From positions 372,001 to 436,000 of the forward strand of contig NZ_BEWB01000005.1 in assembly GCF_003112555.1 (NCBI RefSeq): a DNA stretch of 64,000 nt. Direction: 5' to 3'. Source of the DNA: Streptomyces coelicoflavus (GTDB taxonomy: Bacteria; Actinomycetota; Actinomycetes; Streptomycetales; Streptomycetaceae). The notes beneath the pieces were generated by a model that made no database searches, had not been told where the DNA came from, and saw only the letters and a list, made by a program, of their open reading frames with translations. Position 1 is the stretch's first letter; each line of letters begins with the position of its first letter. Both the position numbers and the translations under genes were made by a program. Below, piece by piece: positions 48,643 through 57,412 of the stretch.

Positions 48643-49284
48643 TCATGGAGGCCAACGGACACCGGACCGCTCAAGCAGCCGTTGGTGCGCCGCACGGCGA
48701 CGGCGCATGAACACCCGAGAAGCCGCCAACGCGACGAGCAGTGCCGCGGCCATGCCGGCCGCGACACGCAGCCCTGTCCCGTGCAACTCGCCGTTCACCA
48801 GCAGAAAGAGCAGGAACACCACGGGGATTCCGATGAGCCACGGACGCATACGCTGCCGCCCCAGCGCATCGTAGTAGTCCATGGCGATCCGGGCATGCAG
48901 CAGCTTCACCTCGCTCCGGGCCTGCGACAGCGTCAGCACGGGAACAGGCCACGCACGCATACCCGGCAACCGGCCGCCTTCGAGCGCGCCGGGACATTGC
49001 TCCCGCGTACGAGCGGCGCGCTCGCGCGCGTCCGGCAGGCGTCGAAAGACGAAGAACGGCGTGCCGGAATCCCGCAGTTCCGGATCCAGGCCGGAGTAGC
49101 GGTAGCCGTACTGCTCGGCGATGTACGCGAACTGCGCGAACTTCCACAGCGAGGGCCACGGAACCTCAGTCGTGAACGACACCTCGGCCTCACCCGAGGC
49201 GATCGGTGTGCGAGGGGAACCGCTGGACCGACCATCCTCGCCGGTCTCACGCAGGAGCTTCCCGAGGTGCCGTCGAAGGCTCAC
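48643..49284 (-). CDS. Two-helix membrane protein of unknown function
   Basis: A 213-residue protein. GTG at 49284 lies behind AAGGAGA. The first 140 residues are soluble (YIAEQYGYRYSGLDPELRDSG). Two membrane helices occupy about 150-168 and 175-193, ending in a basic RRRRAAHQRLLERSG tail. No family recognised. Confidence 0.65.
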   Translation of the reverse strand: MSLRRHLGKLLRETGEDGRSSGSPRTPIASGEAEVSFTTEVPWPSLWKFAQFAYIAEQYGYRYSGLDPELRDSGTPFFVFRRLPDARERAARTREQCPGALEGGRLPGMRAWPVPVLTLSQARSEVKLLHARIAMDYYDALGRQRMRPWLIGIPVVFLLFLLVNGELHGTGLRVAAGMAAALLVALAASRVFMRRRRAAHQRLLERSGVRWPP

Positions 49285-49735
49285 TTCTCTCCTTTTTCCT
49301 CACACGCTTTCTGAAGCTCGGCATACAGTTTCCGGTCGAGTCTTATGTCCCACGAGTCCGCGAAGCTGACTTCCGTAGGGCCGGGTCCCGTCACAGGCTG
49401 GGCGTTCGCCTGACGGGTCCGTCGTCTGGGCGGTACTGCGAGCGACTGCTCTGCCCGCTCCGTAGCCGCTTGCCACGACGAACCGTGCCGGCCCCGTGTT
49501 CCCCGCTCCGGGAGGGGAACAGGCGTGTCCGTGCTCGCCGCTTGGCCGCGCGCATGGGGGCGCAGGTTGCGTGTGCTCGTGCATTGTGCCGGAACGCGGC
49601 AGCGTGTGGCGTCCGGCGCTGCCCGTCAGGTACCTGCCATGGAGGCGTAAGAGGCGTGTAAAGTCCGTCTCGGAGTGCCGGGAAGTCTGGTCGGCGGCAG
49701 GGAACATCTGTCTTCGTCGATCGGAGTTGGTTTCT
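49285..49735. promoter_or_regulatory. Upstream region of the Na+/H+ antiporter
   Basis: A 451-base gap without a supported gene. It carries a stem with perfect 8-base arms (TGTTCCCC at 49497-49504, GGGGAACA at 49514-49521) and a bulged CCCGTCA/TGACGGG stem at about 49388-49418. These may be a terminator or a leader structure for the antiporter. Confidence 0.4.
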
Positions 49736-50983
49736 GTGGTGCTCGTCGCGGTTTTCGGTGCCGCTCTGCTGATCGCGGTTCTGCTCTCCGGACTCGCGGC
49801 CCGTACCGTGCTGTCCACGTCCTTCCTCTTCCTCGTCGGCGGCGCTCTCGTCAGTGACGGGTTCCTCGGCCTGATCCACATCACACCGGACAGCGACATC
49901 GTCGCGGTCACCGCCGATCTGGCGCTGTTCGCGGTGCTGTTCACCGACGGCATGCACGTGTCCTTCCCCAAGCTCAGGGAGAACTGGAAGAACCCGGCCC
50001 GCGCCCTGGGCCTCGGCATGCCCCTGGCCTTCATCGGCATGTCGCTGATCACCCACTACCTGGTCGGCTTGGACTGGACGACCTCCTTCCTCGTGGGCGC
50101 CGTCCTCGCCCCCACAGACCCGGTGTTCGCCTCGGCGATCGTGGGCCGCAAGGAAGTGCCGCCCAAGCTACGGCAGTTGCTGAACGTGGAGAGCGGCATC
50201 AACGACGGGCTGGCCCTGCCGGTGGTACTCGTCCTCATCGCCGCCGCCGGACCGACCAGCGGCCACGCAGAGGCGTCCTTCGGGAAGATCGCCTTGGAGC
50301 TCGGGCTGGGTCTCGCCTTCGGCGTGGTGCTGCCACTCCTGGTCAACGGACTCGTACGGTTCCGGCTGCTGGGAGCAGAACCCAAGCTGCAGCCACTGCT
50401 GCCACTGGCCACCGGGATCACCCTCTACGCCGCGTGCCACCTGACCCATGCCAACCCATACCTGGCCGCGTTCTCCGCAGGCGCCGTGCTCACCGCCGTG
50501 TCGCCCGAGGCCAAGACGGCCTTCGAACCACTCGGTGAGTCACTCGCGGAGCTGGCCAAGTTCGCCGCACTGCTGGTCTTCGGCGCCCTGCTGACGCCCC
50601 AGCTCTTCGCCGACCTGTCCTGGACCGGCTACGTGGCCGTGCTCCTGGCGATCGTGCTGGTGCGCCCGGCGTCGATGCTGATCTCTCTCGTCGGCACGCG
50701 GTTCGACCGACGGGAGAAGCTGGTGGCCGCATGGTTCGGCCCCAAGGGGTTCGCGTCCGTGGTCTACGGGCTGCTCGTGCTGCAGGCCGGGATTCCGCAG
50801 GGGGAGCAGGCATACACGCTCATCGCCGTCTGCATTGCCTTCTCGATCATCGCTCACAGCAGCACCGACGTGCCCATCGCGAGAATCTTCGACGTCGAGG
50901 ACCTGACCGGCATTCCCGAGCCTGCGAGCAACGCGCAGACGCGGGAGTCGAGCGAGGACGACGGGCGCGTCCGCCGGTCGTGA
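49736..50983 (+). CDS. Cation:proton antiporter, CPA1/NhaP type
   Basis: A 415-residue membrane protein with about 12 helices. The ion-site motifs APTDPVFASAIV (near 120) and NVESGINDGLALP (near 145) are those of Na+/H+ exchangers. The start is GTG 49736, 9 bases after GGAG; a second GTG follows directly. A short acidic C-terminal tail (EDDGRVRRS) is present, with no TrkA domain. It lies at the head of the potassium-transport region. Confidence 0.9.
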   Translation: MVLVAVFGAALLIAVLLSGLAARTVLSTSFLFLVGGALVSDGFLGLIHITPDSDIVAVTADLALFAVLFTDGMHVSFPKLRENWKNPARALGLGMPLAFIGMSLITHYLVGLDWTTSFLVGAVLAPTDPVFASAIVGRKEVPPKLRQLLNVESGINDGLALPVVLVLIAAAGPTSGHAEASFGKIALELGLGLAFGVVLPLLVNGLVRFRLLGAEPKLQPLLPLATGITLYAACHLTHANPYLAAFSAGAVLTAVSPEAKTAFEPLGESLAELAKFAALLVFGALLTPQLFADLSWTGYVAVLLAIVLVRPASMLISLVGTRFDRREKLVAAWFGPKGFASVVYGLLVLQAGIPQGEQAYTLIAVCIAFSIIAHSSTDVPIARIFDVEDLTGIPEPASNAQTRESSEDDGRVRRS

Positions 50984-51091
50984 ACCCGGAGTGCCCTGGT
51001 GGATGTGCGAGGCGTCGCCCCGCACGCCGGCCCGTCCTCATGCGGCACACCAGTGGTGTGGCCCCAGTTGGTCAGAAGAGGACGCGCCGGG

Positions 51092-51153
51092 CGGAACGGG
51101 GCAGGGCCGCACCCATCGTCGTTCACCTTCCCGCTCTCAGGGAGGGCCGTGCC
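51092..51153 (+). promoter_or_regulatory. Conserved leader of small gene, copy A
   Basis: The 35 bases at 51092-51126 match 59423-59457 with only four differences, and both copies are followed, after 27 or 30 bases, by GCCGTGCCATGTC. In the frame of the small gene it would read APIVVH. It may be a shared regulatory leader or an upstream extension of the coding region. Confidence 0.5.
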
Positions 51154-51321
51154 ATGTCGCTCCGGGGCAGGATCGTCGGAGTGGCACACGGAGTCCAGGA
51201 CGTCATCCTGTTGGCACGTCGGCATGGTGCCGAGCCGGATGAGACGCCGGGACGCGGTGTCCTCCGGTTTCTGTTCAGCCGAGGTCTGCGAAGTTCTCCA
51301 CGGCTCGGGTCTTTCCCGTGA
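51154..51321 (+). CDS. Small protein, duplicated family, copy A
   Basis: A 55-residue product whose first 27 residues (MSLRGRIVGVAHGVQDVILL then ARRHGAE) closely match the copy at 59488. The end of this copy diverges, runs into the convergent KtrA gene end and lacks the VEWRGG tail, so it may be frame-shifted or decayed. GGAGG stands 8 bases upstream of the ATG. No known family is recognised. Confidence 0.6.
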   Translation: MSLRGRIVGVAHGVQDVILLARRHGAEPDETPGRGVLRFLFSRGLRSSPRLGSFP

Positions 51322-51988
51322 CCACGATGACGTCACCTGCCTGTACGACGGTGTCGGCGGTGGCGTAGGTGAAGTCCTCGCCGGGGCGTTTGATGCCGAC
51401 GACGGTGACGCCGTACGTGGTGCGCACCTGGCTCTGTCCGAGCGGGACCCCGGTGGCCACCTGCGGGGCGATGGTCTTGACCAGGGCGTAGTCGTCGTCG
51501 AACTCGATGAAGTCGAGCATGCGGCCGGTCACCAGGTGGGCGACGCGTTCGCCCATGTCGTGCTCGGGGAGGACCACGTGGTGGATGCCGAGGCGTTCGA
51601 GGATCTGGCCGTGCTGGCGGCTGACGGCCTTGGCCCAGATGTTGGGTACCCCGGCGTCCAGCAGGTTGGAGCCGACCAGGATGCTGGCCTCCATGTCCGT
51701 GCCGATACCGACGACGGCGCTGGTGAAGTCGTGGACGCCGAGCTGGCGCAGGACTTCGGGATCCGTGCAGTCGGCGACTGCCGCGTGCGTGAGGGTGTCA
51801 CTGTGCTTCTGGACCAGGCGGGCGTCCGTGTCGATGCCGAGGACGTCCCAGCCTCGGCGCATCAGCTCGCTGGCGAGGGAGCTGCCGAAGCGGCCCAGGC
51901 CGATGACGGCGACCCTTTGGTCACTGCTGCGGGGATGCCGGGCGGCGTGGCGTTTGCGTCGGCGCAGGGTGCGCAGTGGGTTAGCCAA
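51275..51988 (-). CDS. Potassium uptake regulatory subunit KtrA/TrkA type
   Basis: A 237-residue RCK protein. The NAD-binding Rossmann motif VIGLGRFGSSLA is near 28, followed by the RCK_N segment DVLGIDTDARLVQ and a C-terminal RCK_C domain (about 150-235). It overlaps the end of ktrB by 8 bases and starts with TTG, so it is translationally coupled. It gates the partner channel KtrB by ligand binding. Confidence 0.92.
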   Translation of the reverse strand: MANPLRTLRRRKRHAARHPRSSDQRVAVIGLGRFGSSLASELMRRGWDVLGIDTDARLVQKHSDTLTHAAVADCTDPEVLRQLGVHDFTSAVVGIGTDMEASILVGSNLLDAGVPNIWAKAVSRQHGQILERLGIHHVVLPEHDMGERVAHLVTGRMLDFIEFDDDYALVKTIAPQVATGVPLGQSQVRTTYGVTVVGIKRPGEDFTYATADTVVQAGDVIVVTGKTRAVENFADLG

Positions 51989-53354
51989 TGACGGGTCGCT
52001 CCTCGGGCAGTTCGTAGCGGCGGGTGCGTTCGCGCAGTGCCAGCGCCGAGACCAGGGTGATCGGTCCGAGCCGACCGACGAACATCAGCAGGACCAGGAT
52101 CAGTTGCCCGGCCCGGGGGAAGTCGGCGGTGATGCCGGTGGACAGGCCCACGGTGCCGAAGGCGGAGACGGCCTCGAAGAGCACGCCCTCGAACGGGAGT
52201 GATGTCATGCTCAGCAGGGCAAGTGTGGCCGTCATGGCCAGAGCGACCCCCATGAGGGCGACCGTAAGCGCCTGACGCAGGACGTGCGGGGCCAGTCGGC
52301 GTCCGAGGACGGAGGAGTGGGGTTCGCCGCGCACCTCGGCGGTGATGGCGACGAGGAGTACGGCGAAGGTGGTGACCTTGATGCCGCCCGCGGTGCCGGC
52401 GCTGCCGCCGCCGATGAACATGAGGACACAGGTCGTCAGCAGCGTCGCCGGCTGCATGGCGCCGATGTCGACGGCGTTGAAGCCTGCGGTGCGTGACATG
52501 GCCGAGTGGAAGAACCCGTTGAGGATCTTGTCCGGCACGGTGTGGGTTCCGAGCGTTCCGGGATTGGTCCACTCCAGGAGGCAGGTCAGCATCGTGCCCG
52601 TGGCCAGCAGGACGGCCGTCGTGATGAGGGTCAGCCTGGTGTGCAGCGTCCAGTTGCGTCGGCCGGTCGTGCGGCGACGGTTGCGGTGGCGCAGCAGTTC
52701 CAGCAGGACAGGGAAGCCGATACCTCCCAGGATCACGGCCGCGGCGATCGGGAGCGTGATCCACGGGTCGTCGGCGTAGCGCGTGATGCTGTCCCCGTAC
52801 AGCCCGAAGCCCGCGTTGTTGAACGCGGAAACGGCATGGAAGTAGCCCTCGTGCATCGCGTCGCGAATGGAGAAGCCGTAGCCGTAGCGAAGGCGCAGGG
52901 AAAGGGCGGCACCGACGGCGGCCTCGACGGCGAAGGTGGTGCCGGCCACTCCCAGCAGGACTCGGCGTACATCTCCGATGCCCAGGCTCTTGGTCTCCGC
53001 CTGGGCGGTGAGCTGCAGTTTGAGACGCAGCTTGCCGGACACCAGCAGGGCGAGCAGGGACGCCATGGTCATGATCCCGAAGCCACCGACCTGGATCAGA
53101 GCCAGAATCGCACCCTCGCCGAAGTCACTCCAGTACGTCCCCGTGTCCACGACCGCCAATCCGGTCACACAGACGGCGGACGTGGACGTGAAGAGGGCGG
53201 TGACGAAGTCGGTCGACGTGTCCGCCTCCGAGGCGAGCGGGAGGGCGAGCAGCACCGCGCCGATCACGACCACGGCGGCGAAGGCCAGCACTACCGTGCG
53301 GGCGGGGTGAGCGGTGAACAGAGCGTGCCGTGCCGCCACGAAACGTTCTGCCAC
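51981..53354 (-). CDS. Potassium uptake channel subunit KtrB/TrkH type
   Basis: A 457-residue membrane protein with four pseudo-repeat pore motifs: VCVTGLAVVDT, NNAGFGLYG, SRTAGFNAVD and FGTVGLSTG. GTG at 53354 has GGAAGGA 5 bases before it; the longer frame to 53402 was rejected. With the downstream KtrA it forms a Na+- or H+-linked K+ uptake system. Confidence 0.92.
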   Translation of the reverse strand: MAERFVAARHALFTAHPARTVVLAFAAVVVIGAVLLALPLASEADTSTDFVTALFTSTSAVCVTGLAVVDTGTYWSDFGEGAILALIQVGGFGIMTMASLLALLVSGKLRLKLQLTAQAETKSLGIGDVRRVLLGVAGTTFAVEAAVGAALSLRLRYGYGFSIRDAMHEGYFHAVSAFNNAGFGLYGDSITRYADDPWITLPIAAAVILGGIGFPVLLELLRHRNRRRTTGRRNWTLHTRLTLITTAVLLATGTMLTCLLEWTNPGTLGTHTVPDKILNGFFHSAMSRTAGFNAVDIGAMQPATLLTTCVLMFIGGGSAGTAGGIKVTTFAVLLVAITAEVRGEPHSSVLGRRLAPHVLRQALTVALMGVALAMTATLALLSMTSLPFEGVLFEAVSAFGTVGLSTGITADFPRAGQLILVLLMFVGRLGPITLVSALALRERTRRYELPEERPVIG

Positions 53355-53515
53355 CTGCTTCCTTCCTGCACCTGGGCATCCACCTGTCACGACAGAGGGC
53401 AAGGCGCCACCGGCCGGCCGGACCTGGGACGGCGGTCACCATACCGGGTCCGGATGTTTCCCTTCGGCCCCGGCACGGCGGACGCGGTGCGTCCTCCCGC
53501 GAACGCCCGGGGCGT

Positions 53516-54304
53516 TCAGTCATGCGCCGGTGTCGGAGCCGGGAGAACGTTCAGCTCGGACGGCGCCCCTTGCGGGGCCCGCAGCGCCGCCACCTGAGCC
53601 CGCAGCGCCTGAACCTCCTCCGTCAGCGCCTCGATCGCCGCCGTCTGCCGCCGTTCCTCCGCATCGTCCCTCTCGAAGCGGGAGATGAACCAGGCCGCGA
53701 TGTTCGCGGTGACCACACCGAGCAGTGCGATCCCGGACAGCATCAGCCCGATCGCCAGCAGCCGACCAAGGCCCGTCGTCGGCGCCATGTCGCCGTATCC
53801 GACGGTCGTCATCGTCGTGAATGCCCACCAGAGTGCGTCCCCCAGCGTCTGGATGGACGCCCCCGGCTTGCCGCGCTCCACCTCCAGCACCGCCAGCGCC
53901 CCGAACACCAGCAGCCCGAGACACGACCCCGCGACGTACGTCGTCACCCTGACCTGTGAGGCCATCCGCGCCCGCTGCCCCGCGAGCAGGAGCATCGACA
54001 CCAGTTTGAGCAGCCTGAGCGGCCGCAGCAGTGGCAGCAGGACCGCCAGCAGCGCCAGCGGATGGCTCCGCACGAACCGCAACCGGTCCTCGCTCAACCA
54101 CAGACGTACGGCATAGTCGATCGCGAAGGCCGCCCACACCACCCAGTTCGCGACATGGCAGGCGAACAGCAACTGCTCCGGGGCGTCGGGCATGACCACT
54201 GGCAGGGCATAGGCGACCGCGAAGAGTACGGCGAGGGCCAGCAGCGGTCCCTGGGTGCGCCGCTCCCAGAGATCAGTGGTGTTCGTGTCAGGCATGCGGG
54301 CCAT
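53516..54304 (-). CDS. Voltage-gated-type potassium channel
   Basis: A 262-residue channel. Membrane segments from about 20 to 130 include the basic stretch PLLRPLRLLKLVSMLL, followed by the pore helix and selectivity filter TTVGYGDMAP (near 175), and an inner helix to about 215. The C-terminus is a coiled coil (EERRQTAAIEALTEEVQALRA region). The best start is ATG 54304 though no good ribosome site is visible. It lies upstream of KtrB on the same strand. Confidence 0.9.
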   Translation of the reverse strand: MARMPDTNTTDLWERRTQGPLLALAVLFAVAYALPVVMPDAPEQLLFACHVANWVVWAAFAIDYAVRLWLSEDRLRFVRSHPLALLAVLLPLLRPLRLLKLVSMLLLAGQRARMASQVRVTTYVAGSCLGLLVFGALAVLEVERGKPGASIQTLGDALWWAFTTMTTVGYGDMAPTTGLGRLLAIGLMLSGIALLGVVTANIAAWFISRFERDDAEERRQTAAIEALTEEVQALRAQVAALRAPQGAPSELNVLPAPTPAHD

Positions 54305-54574
54305 GGTAGAAAGCCGGCGCCGCGACCGGGTCGCCGCACCCGTCACCGCCAGGACGGTACCCGCTCAGCACCGGCGACGTGCGGGGCGGCGACCCGCCGT
54401 GTGGTGCGGGGGATCTCCGCGTTAGAGCGCGCGGTAGTCGGGTCGTCTCGGGGCAGGCCGCGGTGAGCTGGGCGAGGAGGGTCGTGTCCTTGTCCCGAAG
54501 GTGGTCGGGGCATCCTTCGGAGCGTTCCGGTGCACGCGTCGTCGGCGGCGGTGGCGAGACGTCCGGAGCAGGGC
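54305..54574. other. Intergenic stretch without recognised features
   Basis: The 270 bases between the potassium channel and the PucR gene contain no supported reading frame and no strong inverted repeat that I can see. Confidence 0.5.
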
Positions 54575-55684
54575 TCAGTCTTCTTGGGTGGGCCAGTCCA
54601 GGAGCCGGGCGCCGATGGTCGCGGTCTGCAGCATGTAGCGGTGGGCCGGATCCGTGGGGTCGGCACCCGTGAGGTGGTGGATGCGCTCCAGCCGGTAGGT
54701 AAGGGCCCGCACGCTCAGCGACAGGCGACGCGCCGCTTCCGCGGCGACACAGCCCGCGTCGAAGTACGCGGTGAGGGTTTCCAGTAGGGGACCGGCACCG
54801 CCGCGGGCGGTGGTGAGCGGGCCGAGCGTGTCGTGGACGAGGTCGGCCATGGCCTGGCGGTCACGGGTCAGGACGGGGTAGACGAGCAGGTCGACGGCGC
54901 GCAGTACCGGGTCGTCGAGGCCGAGCCGGCCGGCCAGGTCCAGGGCGTTGAGTGCCTCTTCGTAGGACTGGACGACGCCGCCGGGGCCGGGGTGCGAGCG
55001 CCCGATGGCGACTTGGCCGCCGTCGGTGGCGGCGTGGGCCTGCTTGGCGAAGTAGGGCAGCACCTCGTCCTCGTTGCCCGGGGCGATGCACAGGAGCCGG
55101 CCGTCTTTCGTGGTGAGCAGGACGTCGCGGTTCCCGAAGCGTGTCATCAGCGCCTGTTCCACCTGGCGGGAGACGCCGGATCCCTCCTCGTAGGAGGTGG
55201 CGCCCCGGGCGACGGCGACCGCGTGGGCGTGGGAGAGCCGCAGTCCGAAGCGCTCGGCCCGTTCGGCGAGGCGGCCCAGGTCGCTTCGGCCGTGGAGCAG
55301 GTCGTCGATGAACTCGCGGCGCGCGGCCTCTTCGTGCCGCACGGCGAGGCGCTGAGCGCGTTCGTAGCCCTCGGCGAACGCGTCGATCGCCTGGTGGACG
55401 GCGGCGAGGGCCGAATTCGTGGGTGAGGAGAACCGGGGCCAGATGGCCCGGGCGGCGGCCAGGTGCTCGCTGACCAGGAGGCGCAACCCGTGCCCGGCGT
55501 CCGCCGCCCGCTCGCCGAGCGCGCGCCGGGAGTCGAGTTCGTCCCGGGTCAGCCGACGCCCGGTGGCGGCGGCCTCCGTCAGGATCTGCTCGTAGCCGAC
55601 CAGGTATTCGTCGGTCAACTCCCCGCCTCCCCCACCGCCCCCGAGGCGGTCGTGTGCTCGCGGTGCACTTCCCGTCCGCGCCAT
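54575..55684 (-). CDS. PucR/CdaR-family transcriptional regulator
   Basis: A 369-residue regulator. The middle GGDEF-like domain covers about 155-285, and the C-terminal PucR helix-turn-helix reads VAAEAARRLSLSVRALTYRLERIHHLTGADPTDP. The N-terminal 150 residues are helical and probably sense a signal. A glycine run (GGGGGGGEL) near residue 15 may mark a later start. Its targets are unknown; it lies upstream of the potassium genes. Confidence 0.85.
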   Translation of the reverse strand: MARTGSAPRAHDRLGGGGGGGELTDEYLVGYEQILTEAAATGRRLTRDELDSRRALGERAADAGHGLRLLVSEHLAAARAIWPRFSSPTNSALAAVHQAIDAFAEGYERAQRLAVRHEEAARREFIDDLLHGRSDLGRLAERAERFGLRLSHAHAVAVARGATSYEEGSGVSRQVEQALMTRFGNRDVLLTTKDGRLLCIAPGNEDEVLPYFAKQAHAATDGGQVAIGRSHPGPGGVVQSYEEALNALDLAGRLGLDDPVLRAVDLLVYPVLTRDRQAMADLVHDTLGPLTTARGGAGPLLETLTAYFDAGCVAAEAARRLSLSVRALTYRLERIHHLTGADPTDPAHRYMLQTATIGARLLDWPTQED

Positions 55685-55750
55685 GTCCCGCCCGGAGCTT
55701 AGCGAACAGGGTGGGCCGAATGGGCACCGCGTGCGAGTCCTGCGGCCGCT

Positions 55751-56143
55751 CTACGCCGCGTCCGCCGACGGCAAGGACGTGGGAGCAGGGCCCGGTGACT
55801 CGACAACGGCACTGGACGTCCGGGGCGGCGTGTCCTCGGGTCCTGTCGGCAGGCCCGGCGGCTCTTCGGGGAGGCAAGTGAAGAGCCCCAGCAGAACGGC
55901 GAGCGCGGCCGCGCCCGCCAGGATGCGCCCGACGCGACGTATTCGCCCGCGTGTATCGAGGTCGCGCCATGGGTGCTCGGCCGGTGCGTCGTCGCGGTAC
56001 CAGGCGTCGCCGAGACGGCCGTTCCTCTCCGGACTCCCCGTCCGTTCCCGGGCGGACGGCTCCCGCGGTGCCGATCGGGCGATGGCTTCCTCGCTGTCCG
56101 TGAGGAATCGTAGCCACACCGACTCGGGGATGGGGTTCGGCAC
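55751..56143 (-). CDS. Hypothetical single-helix membrane protein
   Basis: A 130-residue protein with GTG start (MPNPIPESVWLRFLTDSEEAIARS). A cytoplasmic acidic and Pro-rich region is followed by one membrane helix (about 76-94, ILAGAAALAVLLGLFTCL) and a Pro/Ser-rich outer tail. It follows the nitroreductase-family gene by only 6 bases on the same strand. No family recognised. Confidence 0.65.
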   Translation of the reverse strand: MPNPIPESVWLRFLTDSEEAIARSAPREPSARERTGSPERNGRLGDAWYRDDAPAEHPWRDLDTRGRIRRVGRILAGAAALAVLLGLFTCLPEEPPGLPTGPEDTPPRTSSAVVESPGPAPTSLPSADAA

Positions 56144-56149
56144 TGTCGC

Positions 56150-56695
56150 TCACTTCCGGGGAGTCGGTGTGTCATGGCCATCGCGGCGCGGCGCGTCCGG
56201 TGGACAGGTGTCTGTCTCGAGGCGGACGAAGGGGATCGTGCGCCCGGCCTCGCGCAGCGCCGATTCGGAGCCGTCGGCGGGAAGTCCCAGATGCGCGCAC
56301 AGCCGACGGGCGGTGCGCGGGTGGCGCCGCCCGTAGTCCGTCATGATGTCGGCGCCTTCGTCCGAAGTGAGGAAACGGGCGGTGACGGCGTGGTGGCGGT
56401 TGCCGAACTGCACGACCGTCTTCGGCCGGGCATGCAGGTTGCGATACCAGTCGGAGCGCGGACCGAAGCCGGAGGCGACCGTCCAGCAGCGGTACGGCGC
56501 CTCGTACGCCACGACTTCGAGAACCGCTCGGCGGTCGCTTCCACTGACCCGGCCCACATGGTGCAACAGCAGAAACCGTCTGCCGAGCAGTGGCCCCAGT
56601 CCGGCCCGGAACAGGAGGATGGGCGCGCGAGCGGCCAGCCGACGCCAGCCGGCCGGAAGGCGTGGTCTGGCGGGGTCCGCTTCGTCAGGTGTCAT
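56150..56695 (-). CDS. Deazaflavin (F420)-dependent nitroreductase-family protein
   Basis: A 181-residue protein of the Ddn-like split-barrel family. The motifs FLLLHHVGRVSGSDRRAVLEVV and CWTVASGFGPRSDWYRNLHARP are typical of F420-dependent oxidoreductases. The substrate is unknown; many family members act on quinones or xenobiotics. It is divergent from the MarR gene at 56824 across an A/T palindrome. Confidence 0.88.
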   Translation of the reverse strand: MTPDEADPARPRLPAGWRRLAARAPILLFRAGLGPLLGRRFLLLHHVGRVSGSDRRAVLEVVAYEAPYRCWTVASGFGPRSDWYRNLHARPKTVVQFGNRHHAVTARFLTSDEGADIMTDYGRRHPRTARRLCAHLGLPADGSESALREAGRTIPFVRLETDTCPPDAPRRDGHDTPTPRK

Positions 56696-56773
56696 GCTCG
56701 CCTTCCAGAGGGTGGGCGGTGTCCACTCCCCGCCTCAAGGGGACGGAAGACCCGAGTACGATCACTTCGGCAG

Positions 56774-56785
56774 GCAAAATTTTGC
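56774..56785. promoter_or_regulatory. GCAAAATTTTGC palindrome
   Basis: A perfect 12-base A/T-rich palindrome lies between the divergent Ddn-like and MarR genes, 38 bases before the MarR start. It is the likely operator of that MarR protein. Confidence 0.6.
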
Positions 56786-56823
56786 ACAGTCTAAATGATG
56801 GATCCCGGGTAGAAAGGACCCCC

Positions 56824-57330
56824 GTGGTGGAGCGTGAGTCCCGTGAGGGGGCCATGGACGACGTCGATGCCGTCACGCGGGAGGTGCTGACCGCCTCCCG
56901 GCTGCTGGTGGCGGTCTCCGCCCGTTCTCTGTCCGCTGTCGAGGACCGGGTCACGCTGCCGCAGTTCCGGATGCTGGTCGTCCTCTCCACTCGGGGCGCC
57001 ACCAAACTCGTCGCTCTCGCCGACCTCCTCCACGTCGCCCCCTCGACGGCCATGCGCATGGTGGACCGGCTCATCGCCGCAGGGCTGGCGGACCGCCAGG
57101 TCAATCCCGACAACCGGCGGGAGACACTGCTGCGGCTCACGGCGGAGGGACGCCGCACGGTCGAGGACGTCACGGCCCGGCGGCGTACGGAGATCGTCGC
57201 CATCGTCGAGCGTCTTCTCCCGGAGAAGCGGCGGGTGCTGATCGACGCCCTGGCCGCCTTCAACGAGGCGGGCGCGGAGCCTCCTGCCCCGGACGCCGAC
57301 ACCGCGCCGTCCCCTCTCGGCTGGGAATGA
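56824..57330 (+). CDS. MarR-family transcriptional regulator
   Basis: A 168-residue regulator. GTG at 56824 has AAAGGA 5 bases upstream; an internal ATG at 56854 is the alternative. The helix-turn-helix reads LADLLHVAPSTAMRMVDRLIAAGLADR and the wing NPDNRRETLLRLTAEG. It is likely to repress the divergent F420-type gene and possibly the membrane-protein gene downstream. Confidence 0.88.
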   Translation: MVERESREGAMDDVDAVTREVLTASRLLVAVSARSLSAVEDRVTLPQFRMLVVLSTRGATKLVALADLLHVAPSTAMRMVDRLIAAGLADRQVNPDNRRETLLRLTAEGRRTVEDVTARRRTEIVAIVERLLPEKRRVLIDALAAFNEAGAEPPAPDADTAPSPLGWE

Positions 57331-57347
57331 CGACACCGTACTCTGGT

Positions 57348-57360
57348 TTGCACAATGCAA
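57348..57360. promoter_or_regulatory. TTGCACAATGCAA operator candidate
   Basis: TTGCA and TGCAA arms flank CAA. It lies between the MarR gene and the membrane-protein gene and differs by one base from the element at 34960. TTGCACAATG also forms part of the 36-bp palindrome at 39825. Confidence 0.55.
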
Positions 57361-57412
57361 TGAAATGAAGGAGCGGGTCCCATGCCCGTTGCGGGTGCGA
57401 GGGGGCCCACGT

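Noticed and set aside
49285..49735. Possible c-di-AMP (ydaO) riboswitch before the antiporter gene
   Set aside because: Potassium/sodium transport context is suggestive, but I could not find the conserved ydaO core segments.
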